DNA of 54,763 nt from assembly GCA_946410085.1 (NCBI GenBank), contig CAMJZA010000017.1, positions 1 to 54,763 of the forward strand, written 5' to 3'. The notes under the pieces are model-generated. The model saw nothing but the letters and a program-made list of their open reading frames with translations. It did no database searches and was not told where the DNA came from. Positions 13,492-23,044 of the stretch are shown piece by piece (the stretch's first letter is position 1; the number at the start of each line of letters is the position of its first letter). The DNA is from an uncultured Treponema sp. (GTDB lineage Bacteria > Spirochaetota > Spirochaetia > Treponematales > Treponemataceae). A program made the position numbers and the translations under genes.

Positions 13492-16269
13492 CTAGTCCTG
13501 TACGATGCGTGCACTGCTGATTCCGGCTCCGTTTTTCCTGACCACAATCTTCTTCGGAATTCTGGATTCAAGCTCTTCGACATGGGAAATGATGCCGATC
13601 AGCTTATCCCCCTGAGAAAGGTCTTCAAGTGACCTCATCGCCTTATTCAAGGTATCAGGGTCAAGCGTTCCGAAACCTTCGTCGATGAACATCGTATCAA
13701 GCCTGATTCCGCCGGCGCTTTCCTGAATCTCATCGGCAAGCCCCAGGGCAAGGGCGAGGGAAGCCTGGAACTGCTCTCCGCCGGAAAGCGTCTGAACGTT
13801 CCGCCTGCGGCCCGTATAGAAATCCTTGACATCAAGGTCAAGGCCGCGTTCGGCACCGTCTTCTTCAATGCGGCGGCGGAGTTCATATTTATTATCGGTC
13901 ATTGTCCTGAGGCGGAGGTTTGCACGGCGGTTTATCCGGTCAAGATACTCCATCTGCACATACACTTCCAGAGAGGGCTTTCCGCTTTTTCCGCGGTTGG
14001 AACCTGTCGCAACATCATGCAGCGCATTAACCATGTCAAAGCGTTCCGTTGCCACTGCAATTTCAGGAATCAGCCTTTCAACGGATTGCACGCATTCCAG
14101 ATTGAGTCCCCTGCGCTTGTTCAACGAATCCCGCTGTTCATTGAGCGCCGTTTTTCTCTCCGTATATGCAGCCTTTTCAGATGCAAGCTTTTCAACATCG
14201 ACGGCCTCTGTCTCTGCAAGCTGTGTTTTCAGGGTTCCTGCATTTCCCGTAAAGACCGAAATTTCGTTTTTACAGTCTGCAAGCTTCCGCTCTGCAGCTT
14301 CAACATTTCCCCTGAGCCGTTCGATCTGAGCTGCAAGCTGCACGAGCCGCTGCCGTGCCTCAGCGAGTGTCCTGCACTGCAGGCCGTTCCGTTTTTCCTC
14401 CAGCTTTCTTGCAGCTTCCTGAAGGGTAGCTTTACTGCCGGATATTTCAATCTGAAGCTGACTGACTTCTGCCTGAGCGTCCGCAAGCTGTTTTTCAATG
14501 CCCGGGATCATGCCTTCTATTTCTTCGCGGCGCGCCTTTGCACTCTTTTCCTGCCGGAGCATGGCATTTGTTTCTGCGGCTTCAGTCCTGAGCCTTGCAT
14601 TCCGTTCTTCAATTCCTGAAGAAAGCCGGTCATCCCGTACCGTGAGGCCTTCAAACAGTTTTTCCAGCAGCCCGTTGATATGCGATTCCGCACTTTCAAC
14701 GGCAGCTTTCTTCTGCCCCGCCTGTACGGAAAGGTCCGTCGCCTTTTTCTGGAGCGCTTCTGCGTCCTGCTTCGCCCTTTCAATTTCCGCCTGCGAAGGA
14801 GCCCTGGCAGATTTTACGGCAGGATGCGGGTGTTCCGTTGAACCGCAGACCGGACAGGCAGCCCCGTCCTGCAGTCCTTCTGCCAGGATGCCGGCCTGTT
14901 CCAGATTGAACAGGCGCAGCTTTTCCGTATACGCGCAGCTTGCCGCACAGGAATCTGCAGTGGCTTTCTGCGCCCGCGCCTGGGCAAGGCTCAGGGCATC
15001 TTTTTCGCCTGAAAGCGCAGAAAGCCGGTCCGCTATGTCCGTAAGGGCAGCCTGTTCGTCAGAAATCTTTCCCAGCGCGGCTTCCAGCGTTCCGATTTTC
15101 TCTCCGGCATTTTTAAGCGAGGCCGCTTCATCCTTCAGTTTTTCAAGGAAGGCAGTCCGTTCTGTTTTTCCCTGATGCAGGAAATCCAGTTTTCTTTCAC
15201 CGGCTTCTATCCGGGAATCAAGCGAGTGCAGCGTTTTTTCCTCTGCGGCCACCTCTTCATACGCTTTCAGGGATGCTTCAAGCAGGGTCCGCTGCTTTTC
15301 CAGCTCGGGAAGCTTTCCTGCCGCTTCTTTTGCCTGTGCAAGGACTTCGTTCAGGCTTGCAAATTCCCGTTTTTTTTCAGCAATATGTTGTTCTGCACGC
15401 GCAATATCGTCCTGAATCTTTTTCCGTCTTTCGCCGGTCTGAAGGCCGCTGTTTATCCGTTCGAGCTGCGCTTCCACCCTGCCGGTCTGCTCAATGACCT
15501 CAGCAAGCAGCTTTTCATCCTCTGCAACGAACGCCCGCAGCGTCCTAAGGTCATCGTCTTCAATGAAAGACAATGCCCTGATCCGGTTGATTTCATCAGC
15601 CTTTTCATCCTGTTCCTGCACTTCAATCCGGTTGAGTGCTTCGCGGAGCCTGAGCGTCAAAGTCCTTACGTCATTTTCTGCCTGACTCCTGTCAGCCTTC
15701 AGGGTATCCTGCAGTTTCTGATAGTGTTCGGTATGGAAAAGCTCACGGAAAATCTGCTGCTTTTCCTCTTTTTTTGACAGCAGCAGTTTCTGAAAGCTTC
15801 CCTGTGCAATCATTGCAATCCTGCAGAACTGGTCTTTCTTGAGATTCAGAATACGTTCGATTTCCGCTGTTACCCTTGAAATTCCCGAAACCGGCTCGCG
15901 GTTTTCCGAACGGAACTCAAGAAGGGCATTTGCAGTCGCTTTTGTCGTGCCTTCGCCGCGGAGGGCCTTCCGTTCATACTCGGGATTCCGTCTGACATGA
16001 TAGCGCTTTCCGTTCGCCTCAAAGTCAAGCTCAACTTCGGTCGGCGTATTGATATCGGCAAAATGCGAACGGAGCATTTCCACGCTGCGGTCGCTTCCGC
16101 TCGGGCTTCCGTACAGGACAAAGGTGACGGCATCAAAAATCGTGGTCTTACCGGCACCGGTGTCACCAGTAATGAGATAGAGTCCCTTCGTTCCGAGTTT
16201 TTCAAAATCAATCTCGGTCTTCTCTTTATAGGATTCAAACCCGGTCATCAGCAGTTTTATCGGTCTCAT
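13492..16269 (-). CDS. sbcC: SbcC, ATPase subunit of the SbcCD nuclease
   Basis: 925 residues. The N-terminus has a Walker A motif (GDTGAGKTT). A very long coiled coil runs both ways from the zinc hook (CPVCGSTEHPHP), and the C-terminus has the ABC signature LSGGEQF and Walker B MFIDEGFGTLD. With SbcD it forms the bacterial Mre11-Rad50 complex, which cuts hairpins and processes broken DNA ends. Its length is near the usual 1000. The ATG at 16269 overlaps the sbcD stop (ATGA), so the two are coupled. This matters here because the window carries many long palindromes, the known substrates of SbcCD. Confidence 0.95.
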   Translation of the reverse strand: MRPIKLLMTGFESYKEKTEIDFEKLGTKGLYLITGDTGAGKTTIFDAVTFVLYGSPSGSDRSVEMLRSHFADINTPTEVELDFEANGKRYHVRRNPEYERKALRGEGTTKATANALLEFRSENREPVSGISRVTAEIERILNLKKDQFCRIAMIAQGSFQKLLLSKKEEKQQIFRELFHTEHYQKLQDTLKADRSQAENDVRTLTLRLREALNRIEVQEQDEKADEINRIRALSFIEDDDLRTLRAFVAEDEKLLAEVIEQTGRVEAQLERINSGLQTGERRKKIQDDIARAEQHIAEKKREFASLNEVLAQAKEAAGKLPELEKQRTLLEASLKAYEEVAAEEKTLHSLDSRIEAGERKLDFLHQGKTERTAFLEKLKDEAASLKNAGEKIGTLEAALGKISDEQAALTDIADRLSALSGEKDALSLAQARAQKATADSCAASCAYTEKLRLFNLEQAGILAEGLQDGAACPVCGSTEHPHPAVKSARAPSQAEIERAKQDAEALQKKATDLSVQAGQKKAAVESAESHINGLLEKLFEGLTVRDDRLSSGIEERNARLRTEAAETNAMLRQEKSAKARREEIEGMIPGIEKQLADAQAEVSQLQIEISGSKATLQEAARKLEEKRNGLQCRTLAEARQRLVQLAAQIERLRGNVEAAERKLADCKNEISVFTGNAGTLKTQLAETEAVDVEKLASEKAAYTERKTALNEQRDSLNKRRGLNLECVQSVERLIPEIAVATERFDMVNALHDVATGSNRGKSGKPSLEVYVQMEYLDRINRRANLRLRTMTDNKYELRRRIEEDGAERGLDLDVKDFYTGRRRNVQTLSGGEQFQASLALALGLADEIQESAGGIRLDTMFIDEGFGTLDPDTLNKAMRSLEDLSQGDKLIGIISHVEELESRIPKKIVVRKNGAGISSARIVQD

Positions 16270-17402
16270 TCGTCTTCCCCCCAGATTCTTTCAATAAGCG
16301 ACTGCATGTAGCTTTTCTGTTCGACACTCATGCCGCTGCCCCTGCGGGATTTATAGAACTCTTCAAAAATGCTCAGCGGCCTGTCTCCCCGGACACCGGG
16401 ATCCTTTTCCGTGCTTTCTGAGGCCCTTGAAGCAGCGTTGTCATAGGAAAGACGCAGGACATTCGGATACACCGTCCGGAGATTTGCCATGGCGTCCATG
16501 ATTTCATTTTCATCCGTCAGCGTGATGTCAATGAAATCCTCATGATTGTTGGGATCGTTCTTTGCCATCCGCATGATTTCATCGAATGTTCCCCTTATTT
16601 TCCGCAGGTCCCTTTTGGGAATCAGGGGAACCGTATCGACATCGACCCTGCCTTTTTCGCCGAGCGTAACGAGGGGCATCTTTTTTTCCTGATCGAACTC
16701 GGATATCGAATACTTCAAGGGCGTGCCGCAGAAGTAGACATTGTTCTTTCCGATTTTCTGCAGGCTGTGAATATGGCCGAGGGCGGTATAGTCAAAATCA
16801 CTGAAAACGGCATCGCTGACTGCATCCAGCCCGCCGATGATGTTTTCTTCGGACTCGCAGCGTTTTGCACTCAGGATATTCTGATGGGCAAGGATGACGT
16901 TCCGCTCGCCTGCATTCACGTGCATGTGCCTGACTGCACAGCGGACGGCATCCTCGTACGTTTCAATCCGCTCATCTTCAAAGTAATGCTGGACTATCGA
17001 AGGCTTTATGAAGGGAAGCAGGTAAAAATTGACGGGACCGTACGCATCGGTCAAAGTGACGGGATCGATTGTTCCGTCGTAGGGCTTTGAAAAGAAGATC
17101 CCTTTTTCCGTCATGAACTCACCGCCGAACGTCAGCCGTTCCGCAGAGTCATGATTGCCGCTGATTATCAGCACCCTGATTCCTGCTTCCACGAGCCTGT
17201 TCAGGAATTTCCGCAGGACCTTTATGCCCGATTCCGGCGCAACGTTCCTGTCATACACGTCACCGGCAATCAGCAGTACATCAACGTGCCGTTCAACCAG
17301 AACGGCCGCTATCTTTTCCAGAATATATTCCTGGTCTTCCATCAGCGGATAATTATACAGGGTCTTCCCCAGATGCAGGTCTGATATGTGGGCCAGCCGC
17401 AT
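16266..17402 (-). CDS. sbcD: SbcD, nuclease subunit of SbcCD
   Basis: 378 residues from the ATG at 17402 (MRLAHISDLHLGK), with GAGGAGGG upstream; an earlier in-frame start would add a nonsense leader. The Mre11-type phosphoesterase motifs are in order: DLHLG, GDVYD, GNHDS, LAHQN and GHIHS, giving the two-manganese centre. The C-terminal part (DLRKIRGTFDEIM onward) is the capping and SbcC-binding region. It is the first gene of a two-gene operon. Confidence 0.95.
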   Translation of the reverse strand: MRLAHISDLHLGKTLYNYPLMEDQEYILEKIAAVLVERHVDVLLIAGDVYDRNVAPESGIKVLRKFLNRLVEAGIRVLIISGNHDSAERLTFGGEFMTEKGIFFSKPYDGTIDPVTLTDAYGPVNFYLLPFIKPSIVQHYFEDERIETYEDAVRCAVRHMHVNAGERNVILAHQNILSAKRCESEENIIGGLDAVSDAVFSDFDYTALGHIHSLQKIGKNNVYFCGTPLKYSISEFDQEKKMPLVTLGEKGRVDVDTVPLIPKRDLRKIRGTFDEIMRMAKNDPNNHEDFIDITLTDENEIMDAMANLRTVYPNVLRLSYDNAASRASESTEKDPGVRGDRPLSIFEEFYKSRRGSGMSVEQKSYMQSLIERIWGEDE

Positions 17403-17558
17403 TTTTCCCTCCTCTCTTTCCCTCTCTTCCGATATGCACGATGCCCGCATATCCGCACGTCATTCGTACCCGGCAGCCGTTCATGCAGGGGCACCCTGCG
17501 GCAGGAATGACGGGTACCGGCCATTATACCACGAACGTTCCCCATTGTCAGCCCCGGC

Positions 17559-17603
17559 GGCGTTCGCACCACAGGCGTTCGACCCACAGGCGTTCACGCC
17601 GCC
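17559..17603. repeat. 3 x 15-bp direct repeat
   Basis: Three successive 15-bp units each start GGCGTTC (17559, 17574, 17589). The first two differ at three positions; the third keeps GGCGTTC only at its start. They end right at the -35 box of the next promoter, in the 316-bp gap between sbcD and the scramblase-like gene. Confidence 0.55.
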
Positions 17604-17632
17604 TTGTCTTTGAAAGGCGTTGACGCTATACT
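17604..17632 (+). promoter_or_regulatory. Promoter of the LURP-one-related gene
   Basis: TTGTCT (17604-17609) and TATACT (17627-17632) are separated by 17 nt and point at the gene starting at 17719. The three GGCGTTC repeats lie immediately upstream and could be activator sites. Confidence 0.5.
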
Positions 17633-17718
17633 GGGAGCAGGACAGGGAACAAGAACCGGACCGCCGGTTCAGGTAACGGATACAGGCATGCACACGGCAT
17701 GCACGACAGGAGGGCAGC

Positions 17719-18321
17719 ATGGGTGTTTTTTCAAAAATCCACCGCTTCCGCGAAGCAGGGGAAGAGGCAAACGTCAACAACGTGGAACAGTTTGGCCAGC
17801 CGGTCATATCGCTCTTTACCACGACCAAAGTGTTCAGCCTGCACCATCACATCGACATTACCGACAGCAGCGGGAACATACGCTACCAGGCGGACTCAAA
17901 GTTCCTGTCCTTCCACGACAAGACGGACATCCGCAGGGCAACGGGCGAGCACGTTGCCCACATTGAACGCAAGCTGCTGACCCTCCACGAACGGCATTTC
18001 GTTACGATGGCAGACGGGAGCGGGTTCCAGCTTTCCAACGAGCTTTTCCATTTCATCAGGGACATCACGAACATCGAGGGCCTGGACTGGCAGCTCAAGG
18101 GCAACATCCTCGGGCTGAACTTTGAACTCTACGACGGCAGCGGGAACATCATCGCCGTCATCGGGCAGAAGCTGTTTTCGATTCACGACAAATACTGCAT
18201 CGACATCTACCGGGAAGAGTACGAAGAGAAGGTCGTCGCAATCCTCGTCACCCTGCAGCACATGATCCGCGACCGGCAGTCCTCCCATGCTTCCGCTTCA
18301 TCAGGCTCATCCGGGAACTGA
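17719..18321 (+). CDS. LURP-one-related / scramblase-like (Tubby C-like) protein
   Basis: 200 residues with the repeated beta-strand pattern of the LOR family: KVFSLHHHIDITDSSGN, YQADSKFLSFHDKTDI, HIERKLLTLHERHFV, then WQLKGNILGLNFELYDGSGN and IGQKLFSIHDKYCID. LOR proteins fold as a closed 12-stranded barrel around a helix. Bacterial members have no proven role. A Ser-rich tail ends the protein. AGGAGGG precedes the ATG. The next gene starts 12 bp after its stop, so they share a transcript. Confidence 0.88.
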   Translation: MGVFSKIHRFREAGEEANVNNVEQFGQPVISLFTTTKVFSLHHHIDITDSSGNIRYQADSKFLSFHDKTDIRRATGEHVAHIERKLLTLHERHFVTMADGSGFQLSNELFHFIRDITNIEGLDWQLKGNILGLNFELYDGSGNIIAVIGQKLFSIHDKYCIDIYREEYEEKVVAILVTLQHMIRDRQSSHASASSGSSGN

Positions 18322-18333
18322 GGAGGCAGCAGC

Positions 18334-19308
18334 ATGGAAACACCGGCAAAGAAACTGCTCGTCGTAAACGGCATGCTTGAACAGCGGCACTTTGACCGCA
18401 TCCGCGCAGCCGCAGAAGCACTGGGGCTGCATGCCGCATGCTACCGGACGGAGGAAGATATTCCCCGGAGCGACTATGATGCGGACATCATCTACGGCTT
18501 TGCGCCGTCAATCACCCGGACGAGCAGAACGCTCAAGTGGCTCTGCGTACCGTGGGCGGGTGTCGACTCGCTCATGGCACCGGACTATTTTGCAAACACG
18601 GACTGCCTGCTTACGAATTCCGCCGGTGCATTCGGAGTCGCAATTGCGGAACACATGGTCGCAGTCGCCCTCATGATGATGCGGCAGTTTCCGCAGTTCC
18701 TTGAGGCGGGCAAAGCATGCCGGTGGCTTCCCCCGCTCCCCCAGCGCTCGCTCAAGGACAGCAGGATTACCGTCCTGGGAACCGGGGACATCGGCACGTC
18801 ATTCGCCCGGCGGGTACGCGGCTTTGAGCCTGCGCGGATCTACGGCGTGTGCCGGAGCGGCAGGAACGCCGATCCGGTCTATGACGACGTGCTGCCGGTA
18901 AGCCGCCTGGACGACGTGCTGCCGCAGACGGACCTTCTTGCGATGAGCCTCCCCTCGACGGCGGAAACGAAGGGCATCCTTTCCCGCAGGCGGCTCGCCC
19001 TGTTGCCGGAAGGGGCCTACGTCATAAACGTCGGGCGCGGTTCCGCCATTGACGAAGCGGCCCTCGCGGACCGGCTCGAAGGCGGACAGCTTGCAGGCGC
19101 GGCACTAGACGTCTTTCAGACGGAACCCCTGCCGCCGGAAAGCCCCCTCTGGAAAACGAAGAACCTGCTGATTACGCCCCACGTCTCGGGCATCATGATG
19201 CTTCCCTATACGAAGGACCGGAACGTGGACCTCTTTCTCGAGGACCTGCATAACTTTATGGAAGAAAAAGCCCTCCGCGGTCTCGTGGACCGGACGCTCG
19301 GCTACTAA
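18334..19308 (+). CDS. D-isomer specific 2-hydroxyacid dehydrogenase
   Basis: 324 residues of the NAD-dependent D-2-hydroxyacid dehydrogenase family. The Rossmann motif is GTGDIG. The catalytic Arg lies in the MSLPSTAETKG...VGRGS region. The catalytic Glu is expected in EGGQLAGAALDVFQTEPLP and the His in LITPHVSG. It reduces 2-keto acids or oxidises D-hydroxy acids; the substrate cannot be read from sequence. GAGGAGG precedes the ATG. Second gene of a likely operon with the LOR protein. Confidence 0.9.
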   Translation: METPAKKLLVVNGMLEQRHFDRIRAAAEALGLHAACYRTEEDIPRSDYDADIIYGFAPSITRTSRTLKWLCVPWAGVDSLMAPDYFANTDCLLTNSAGAFGVAIAEHMVAVALMMMRQFPQFLEAGKACRWLPPLPQRSLKDSRITVLGTGDIGTSFARRVRGFEPARIYGVCRSGRNADPVYDDVLPVSRLDDVLPQTDLLAMSLPSTAETKGILSRRRLALLPEGAYVINVGRGSAIDEAALADRLEGGQLAGAALDVFQTEPLPPESPLWKTKNLLITPHVSGIMMLPYTKDRNVDLFLEDLHNFMEEKALRGLVDRTLGY

Positions 19309-19441
19309 AGGGCATTTTGCCCCGGGCTGCGATTTACGCCTTGCAAAATGTGGGAATTTGGTCCATACTAGAGACTGGAGGGAAGTCCCCGTGCGGGCTT
19401 CGAACGATAGTTTTAACGACAGACACAAGCAGGGGGAACCC

Positions 19442-20383
19442 ATGAACAGTGTAGACCAGTTTTTCAGCAACGCAGGTTCGCTGACGAATATACCGGCTTT
19501 CATCGACGATGAAAACGAAGGCTCAGGACGTCCCGTCATCGTCCCGAACGCGGAATTCTTTGAGAAATTCCTTGCCCGCTGCTACAGCAGCGTCCTCAAC
19601 GACGAAACCGTAAACCTGAACCAGAAGGGAGACACCTTCGGCGATACCGACTTCCGCAAGGCCCTCTCATCATTCATGTTCCGCTTCCACAAGGTTGAAG
19701 CACCGGTTGACAACATCATCGTCGGCCCGGGACTCGGCGGTCTCGTATTCCGCCTGATGCAGCTGCCGAGCCTGCGCCATCCGTCCGGCGAAAAGAAGTC
19801 CGGCAGCCTCCTGTCATACGCGGAACAGGTGCGCCATTCCATTTCGCCCGTCGTCGCCATCCCCGAGGACGTGAGCACGACGACCGAAAGCCTGTTCAAG
19901 AATGCGGGCTTCGGCATCAAGAAGGTCGCCGTCGACGACCTGGGCGTTTCGCTCGACTCCCTGCTCACCTCCGGTACGACCATCCTCTACGTAACCGCGA
20001 TGGAGCCTCCCGAATTCACCCTGGACGATCCGGCGGAACGGCGGCAGGGCATCATTGACTGGGCGGCGGAAGCAGACTACCGCTACATCATCGAAAACGA
20101 CGATACGATGAACATCAGCCTGGACTCGACCTTCAAGACGGCGGACAGGAGCGACAAGGTCATCTACATGAACACCTTCTCGAACCTTCTGTGCAAGGGC
20201 CTGTCCGTTGCATGGATGGTGCTGCCTGACAAGCTGCTTGCCGAGTACAAGGACGCATTCAGGGACTACGACTGCCAGGTGTCCTACCTGGACCAGATCG
20301 TGCTCACGATGTTCCTTGACAAGGGCTTCATGGACAACTACCTTGCAAGCGTGCAGGGCAACGGCGAAGAAAGCGATATCTAG
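19442..20383 (+). CDS. MocR/PdxR-type aminotransferase-like protein lacking the PLP lysine
   Basis: 313 residues from the ATG at 19442, with AGGGGG just upstream. It aligns along its length with the aminotransferase-like domain of MocR regulators: TFGDTDFRKALSSFM (usual GxxxLRxAI), IIVGPGLGGLVFRL, AERRQGIIDWAAE, RYIIENDD (usual IIEDDYD) and VIYMNTFSNLL (usual YxGTFSKxL). The Schiff-base lysine of FSK is Asn248 here. The EDDYD tyrosine and the LRxGY arginine are also replaced. The N-terminal winged helix of MocR proteins is absent. It cannot act as a normal aminotransferase and may be a sensor or a scaffold. The reading frame is intact. Confidence 0.75.
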   Translation: MNSVDQFFSNAGSLTNIPAFIDDENEGSGRPVIVPNAEFFEKFLARCYSSVLNDETVNLNQKGDTFGDTDFRKALSSFMFRFHKVEAPVDNIIVGPGLGGLVFRLMQLPSLRHPSGEKKSGSLLSYAEQVRHSISPVVAIPEDVSTTTESLFKNAGFGIKKVAVDDLGVSLDSLLTSGTTILYVTAMEPPEFTLDDPAERRQGIIDWAAEADYRYIIENDDTMNISLDSTFKTADRSDKVIYMNTFSNLLCKGLSVAWMVLPDKLLAEYKDAFRDYDCQVSYLDQIVLTMFLDKGFMDNYLASVQGNGEESDI

Positions 20384-20420
20384 CACAGACGCTGCATAAT
20401 ACAAAAAGTGAGAACCGCCC

Positions 20421-22664
20421 GTGTCGGAAAAACGTCCCGGTGTACGCAGAGTACGTATCCTCATCTGCCTGACGGCAGGGCTTTTGCTGGCATCCGGCCC
20501 GGCAGCGGCGGAACGCATTGCGCTCGACTTCATTCCCATGTGCAATACGGAACGGAAAACCCTGCACTTTGCCTGGGACCCCGGCTGGTTCTCCCGTCCG
20601 CCGGACGAATACAACCACGATCTTGCCCGGCTCTGCTGCTTTCTTTCCGATGCCTCCTACAGCCTTGACGCCGGCGGAAATCCTGCGGACCTGACCGAAT
20701 GTTACTGCAGGCTCGGCGCAAACCGGAGCAGCATCCGCTGGCACTACGGGCTTGACTACAGCGGCGAACAGGGCAACGACCAGTGCGCCTACAGCCTTGC
20801 AACCGTCCCCCTCCCGGACGGCAGCCCCCTCGTCATCCTCACGGTGCGGGGAACTCCGGCGGGGAACAATGAATGGCTGTCCAACCTGAACATTGCAAAC
20901 TCAAAGGAAAAGAAGCAGTCCGGAAAAAAGAACCGGGACCGGCAGGCGGCGCAGGCGGATTCCCCGCCGGACCTGCTGGACTACCATGAAGGCTTCCTCA
21001 AGGCGGAACAGGAAATCCTCCGCGCCCTGCTCGACTATACCGGCAGGCTCGGAACGAGTCCCGGCAGGATCAAGCTGCTGATTACCGGCCACAGCCGGGG
21101 GGCTGCCGTCGCCAACATCATCGGGTCGCACATCGTCGAGCAGCAGCTGTTCCGCACGGAAAACTGCTACATCTATACGATTGCCTGCCCCAACGTCACG
21201 ACCTTCAGCGAGGACGTGGCAAAGAGCCCCGTCTTTTCCTTCATCTGGAACATCATCAACGCCGAGGACGTCGTACCTGCGATTCCCTTCAACCGCGCCG
21301 GGAACTGGAACTACCGGAAGTTCGGCAACATCAAGGTGCTGGCAAACGCCTGGTCGGCAGGCCGGGCACACTTCTACGGCGAACTGCGCCCCCGGATGAA
21401 CCGGACCTACCGCTACCTGACGGGCAAAGACTACCAGCCGTCAGGCGTCGGTTCGTTCATTACGGTTCAGCTGGGCAAGCTGCTTGCAAGCGTGAATCCT
21501 GACGTCGACAAGTTCTACAAGGGCACCTTTGCCCTGCACAAGTATCTGGCAAAAATCGTCCCCGCCATGTTCCCTTCGGAAGAGGAAAAGGCGGAAAAGG
21601 AAGCGAAGGGCCCGAGCCTTTCCGACCGGGTCGTGCAGAAGGTTGACGAGGAAAACGAGGGCATCATCACGAAGATATTCGAGATCGTCAATAACCTGCA
21701 CCAGAGCGAGAGCTACCTTTCCTTCCTGATGGAACTGGACGAGGCGGAATGCTTTAACGATGCCCCGTCCGTCCAGGTCGTCATCAAGGGCCAGTCCGAA
21801 GCTGCCGTCCTCGACGCCGCCGGAAACGAGATAACGAAGCTCAAGGAAGGGCAGACGAAGCTCTTTGAACTGCACGAGTCTTCGGCAGCCTGCCGCCTGG
21901 GCTTCCAGATGACCTGCCTCGGCTTCCCCGTTGACGATGACTTTGAGATTGTCCTGACCGACACGTCCCTCTTTCCCACCCCGGTCAGCATCATGACCGA
22001 ACGCTACGGCGCAGACGGAGTCCTGCAGAAGTCGGAAATCGAGACCATCTACCCCAACTGCGGACGGGTCTACCGCATCAGGGCAGGCAGGGCGCAGCTG
22101 GGCGGCTGGGGGTTGGACGCAGAGCCGCTGACAGGCAGCGAGCGGAAGACGTCGCTGGCAAAGACGGGCATCTGGAAAAAGGAGAAGAAACGCCTGGCCT
22201 TTGAAGCGGATCTGGACAGCGACCTGAACCTGGGCTTCGGCATTTCCTACGGAACCAGGCTGCTGTACGGTACGGCACTCTACCGCATTCCCCTGCAGGA
22301 AAACTTCCTCGGTACCTGGGAGATTGACGGCGGCATCGGCCACAAGACAAAACTGTGGAATTCCGTCTATCTGAACAGCGAGCTGCTTGCCCGGGGCGTA
22401 TTCGTTCCCGACAGCGACCTGCGCGACGAGTCGGAAGAAGAGACGGGCCGCAGCGGGGTGTTCTCATTCGTGCCCGCCCTGCGCCTGTCCCTCGCCTGGC
22501 AGCCCCTCCGCAAGGCGCAGGTCTTTGCCTACACGATGGGCAGCCTTGCCGTCCTCGATTTTAACGAGTCGGCCTTTGAGTCCCACCGGACGACCATCCG
22601 CCCCATCGAACTGAACGATGACCTGGGCCTCGTGCTGACGTTCGGCATGGGCATCAGGTTCTAG
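20421..22664 (+). CDS. Exported class 3 lipase-like protein with possible C-terminal beta-barrel
   Basis: 747 residues starting at GTG 20421. A signal peptide fills residues 1-31 (LICLTAGLLLASGPAAA). The lipase_3-type alpha/beta hydrolase domain has the nucleophile Ser225 in GHSRG, followed by NIIGSHI, and a catalytic Asp candidate in NAEDVVP. The middle (about 380-580) is charged and unassigned. The last 160 residues (from LDSDLNLGFGISYG) alternate polar and hydrophobic residues in strands and end in GMGIRF, the terminal-Phe pattern of outer-membrane barrels. That suggests a surface or outer-membrane esterase. The start could instead be a nearby in-frame GTG at 20409. Confidence 0.75.
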   Translation: MSEKRPGVRRVRILICLTAGLLLASGPAAAERIALDFIPMCNTERKTLHFAWDPGWFSRPPDEYNHDLARLCCFLSDASYSLDAGGNPADLTECYCRLGANRSSIRWHYGLDYSGEQGNDQCAYSLATVPLPDGSPLVILTVRGTPAGNNEWLSNLNIANSKEKKQSGKKNRDRQAAQADSPPDLLDYHEGFLKAEQEILRALLDYTGRLGTSPGRIKLLITGHSRGAAVANIIGSHIVEQQLFRTENCYIYTIACPNVTTFSEDVAKSPVFSFIWNIINAEDVVPAIPFNRAGNWNYRKFGNIKVLANAWSAGRAHFYGELRPRMNRTYRYLTGKDYQPSGVGSFITVQLGKLLASVNPDVDKFYKGTFALHKYLAKIVPAMFPSEEEKAEKEAKGPSLSDRVVQKVDEENEGIITKIFEIVNNLHQSESYLSFLMELDEAECFNDAPSVQVVIKGQSEAAVLDAAGNEITKLKEGQTKLFELHESSAACRLGFQMTCLGFPVDDDFEIVLTDTSLFPTPVSIMTERYGADGVLQKSEIETIYPNCGRVYRIRAGRAQLGGWGLDAEPLTGSERKTSLAKTGIWKKEKKRLAFEADLDSDLNLGFGISYGTRLLYGTALYRIPLQENFLGTWEIDGGIGHKTKLWNSVYLNSELLARGVFVPDSDLRDESEEETGRSGVFSFVPALRLSLAWQPLRKAQVFAYTMGSLAVLDFNESAFESHRTTIRPIELNDDLGLVLTFGMGIRF

Positions 22665-22760
22665 GAAAGCAGGCGGCCCTTTGCCCTTGACGGAACTGCC
22701 CGACGGAACTGAACCCGCCCCGCATGAACGGGGCGAGTGCGGGGTTGTCCCGCGGACAGC

Positions 22761-23039
22761 TTACCGGCGGGCGGCCAGCTCTTCCACTTCCGCGCGGTCC
22801 GAATCCTGCACGTAGACGTCCAGGCGGACGCCGTGGGCGGTGTAAAGCGGGTCAAGCGTCCGCTGCGGCTCGGCATATTCCACGCGGGCTATCTGCATGC
22901 CGAGCATGCATTCCAGTGCCTCCCGGCAGATTTCCCTGTCCTGCATGACGATTCCGAACATGAAGTCGTCATGAAAGGTCAGCTCCTCGAAAGGCTTCGG
23001 TTTTGGCTCCCCGAGGGGGAAGCCGCTGTCATTCTTCAT
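22761..23039 (-). pseudogene. Truncated PD-(D/E)XK nuclease-family transposase (Rpn-like)
   Basis: 92 residues beginning MKNDSG, with PKPFEELTFHDDFMFGIVM, REALECMLGMQIARVEY and GVRLDVYVQDSDR. These match the N-terminus of the roughly 300-residue PD-(D/E)XK transposase-like nucleases common in spirochaetes. The frame departs from the family right after DSDR and stops, so the E.K part of the active site and all the rest are missing. Its ribosome binding site lies inside a perfect 11-bp hairpin (23045-23078). Confidence 0.85.
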
Positions 23040-23044
23040 TCAGT

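Noticed and set aside
13826..15175. Plus-strand proteins opposite sbcC
   Set aside because: Long open frames there are Ser- and Leu-rich shadows of the sbcC coding strand, with no family match or ribosome binding site.
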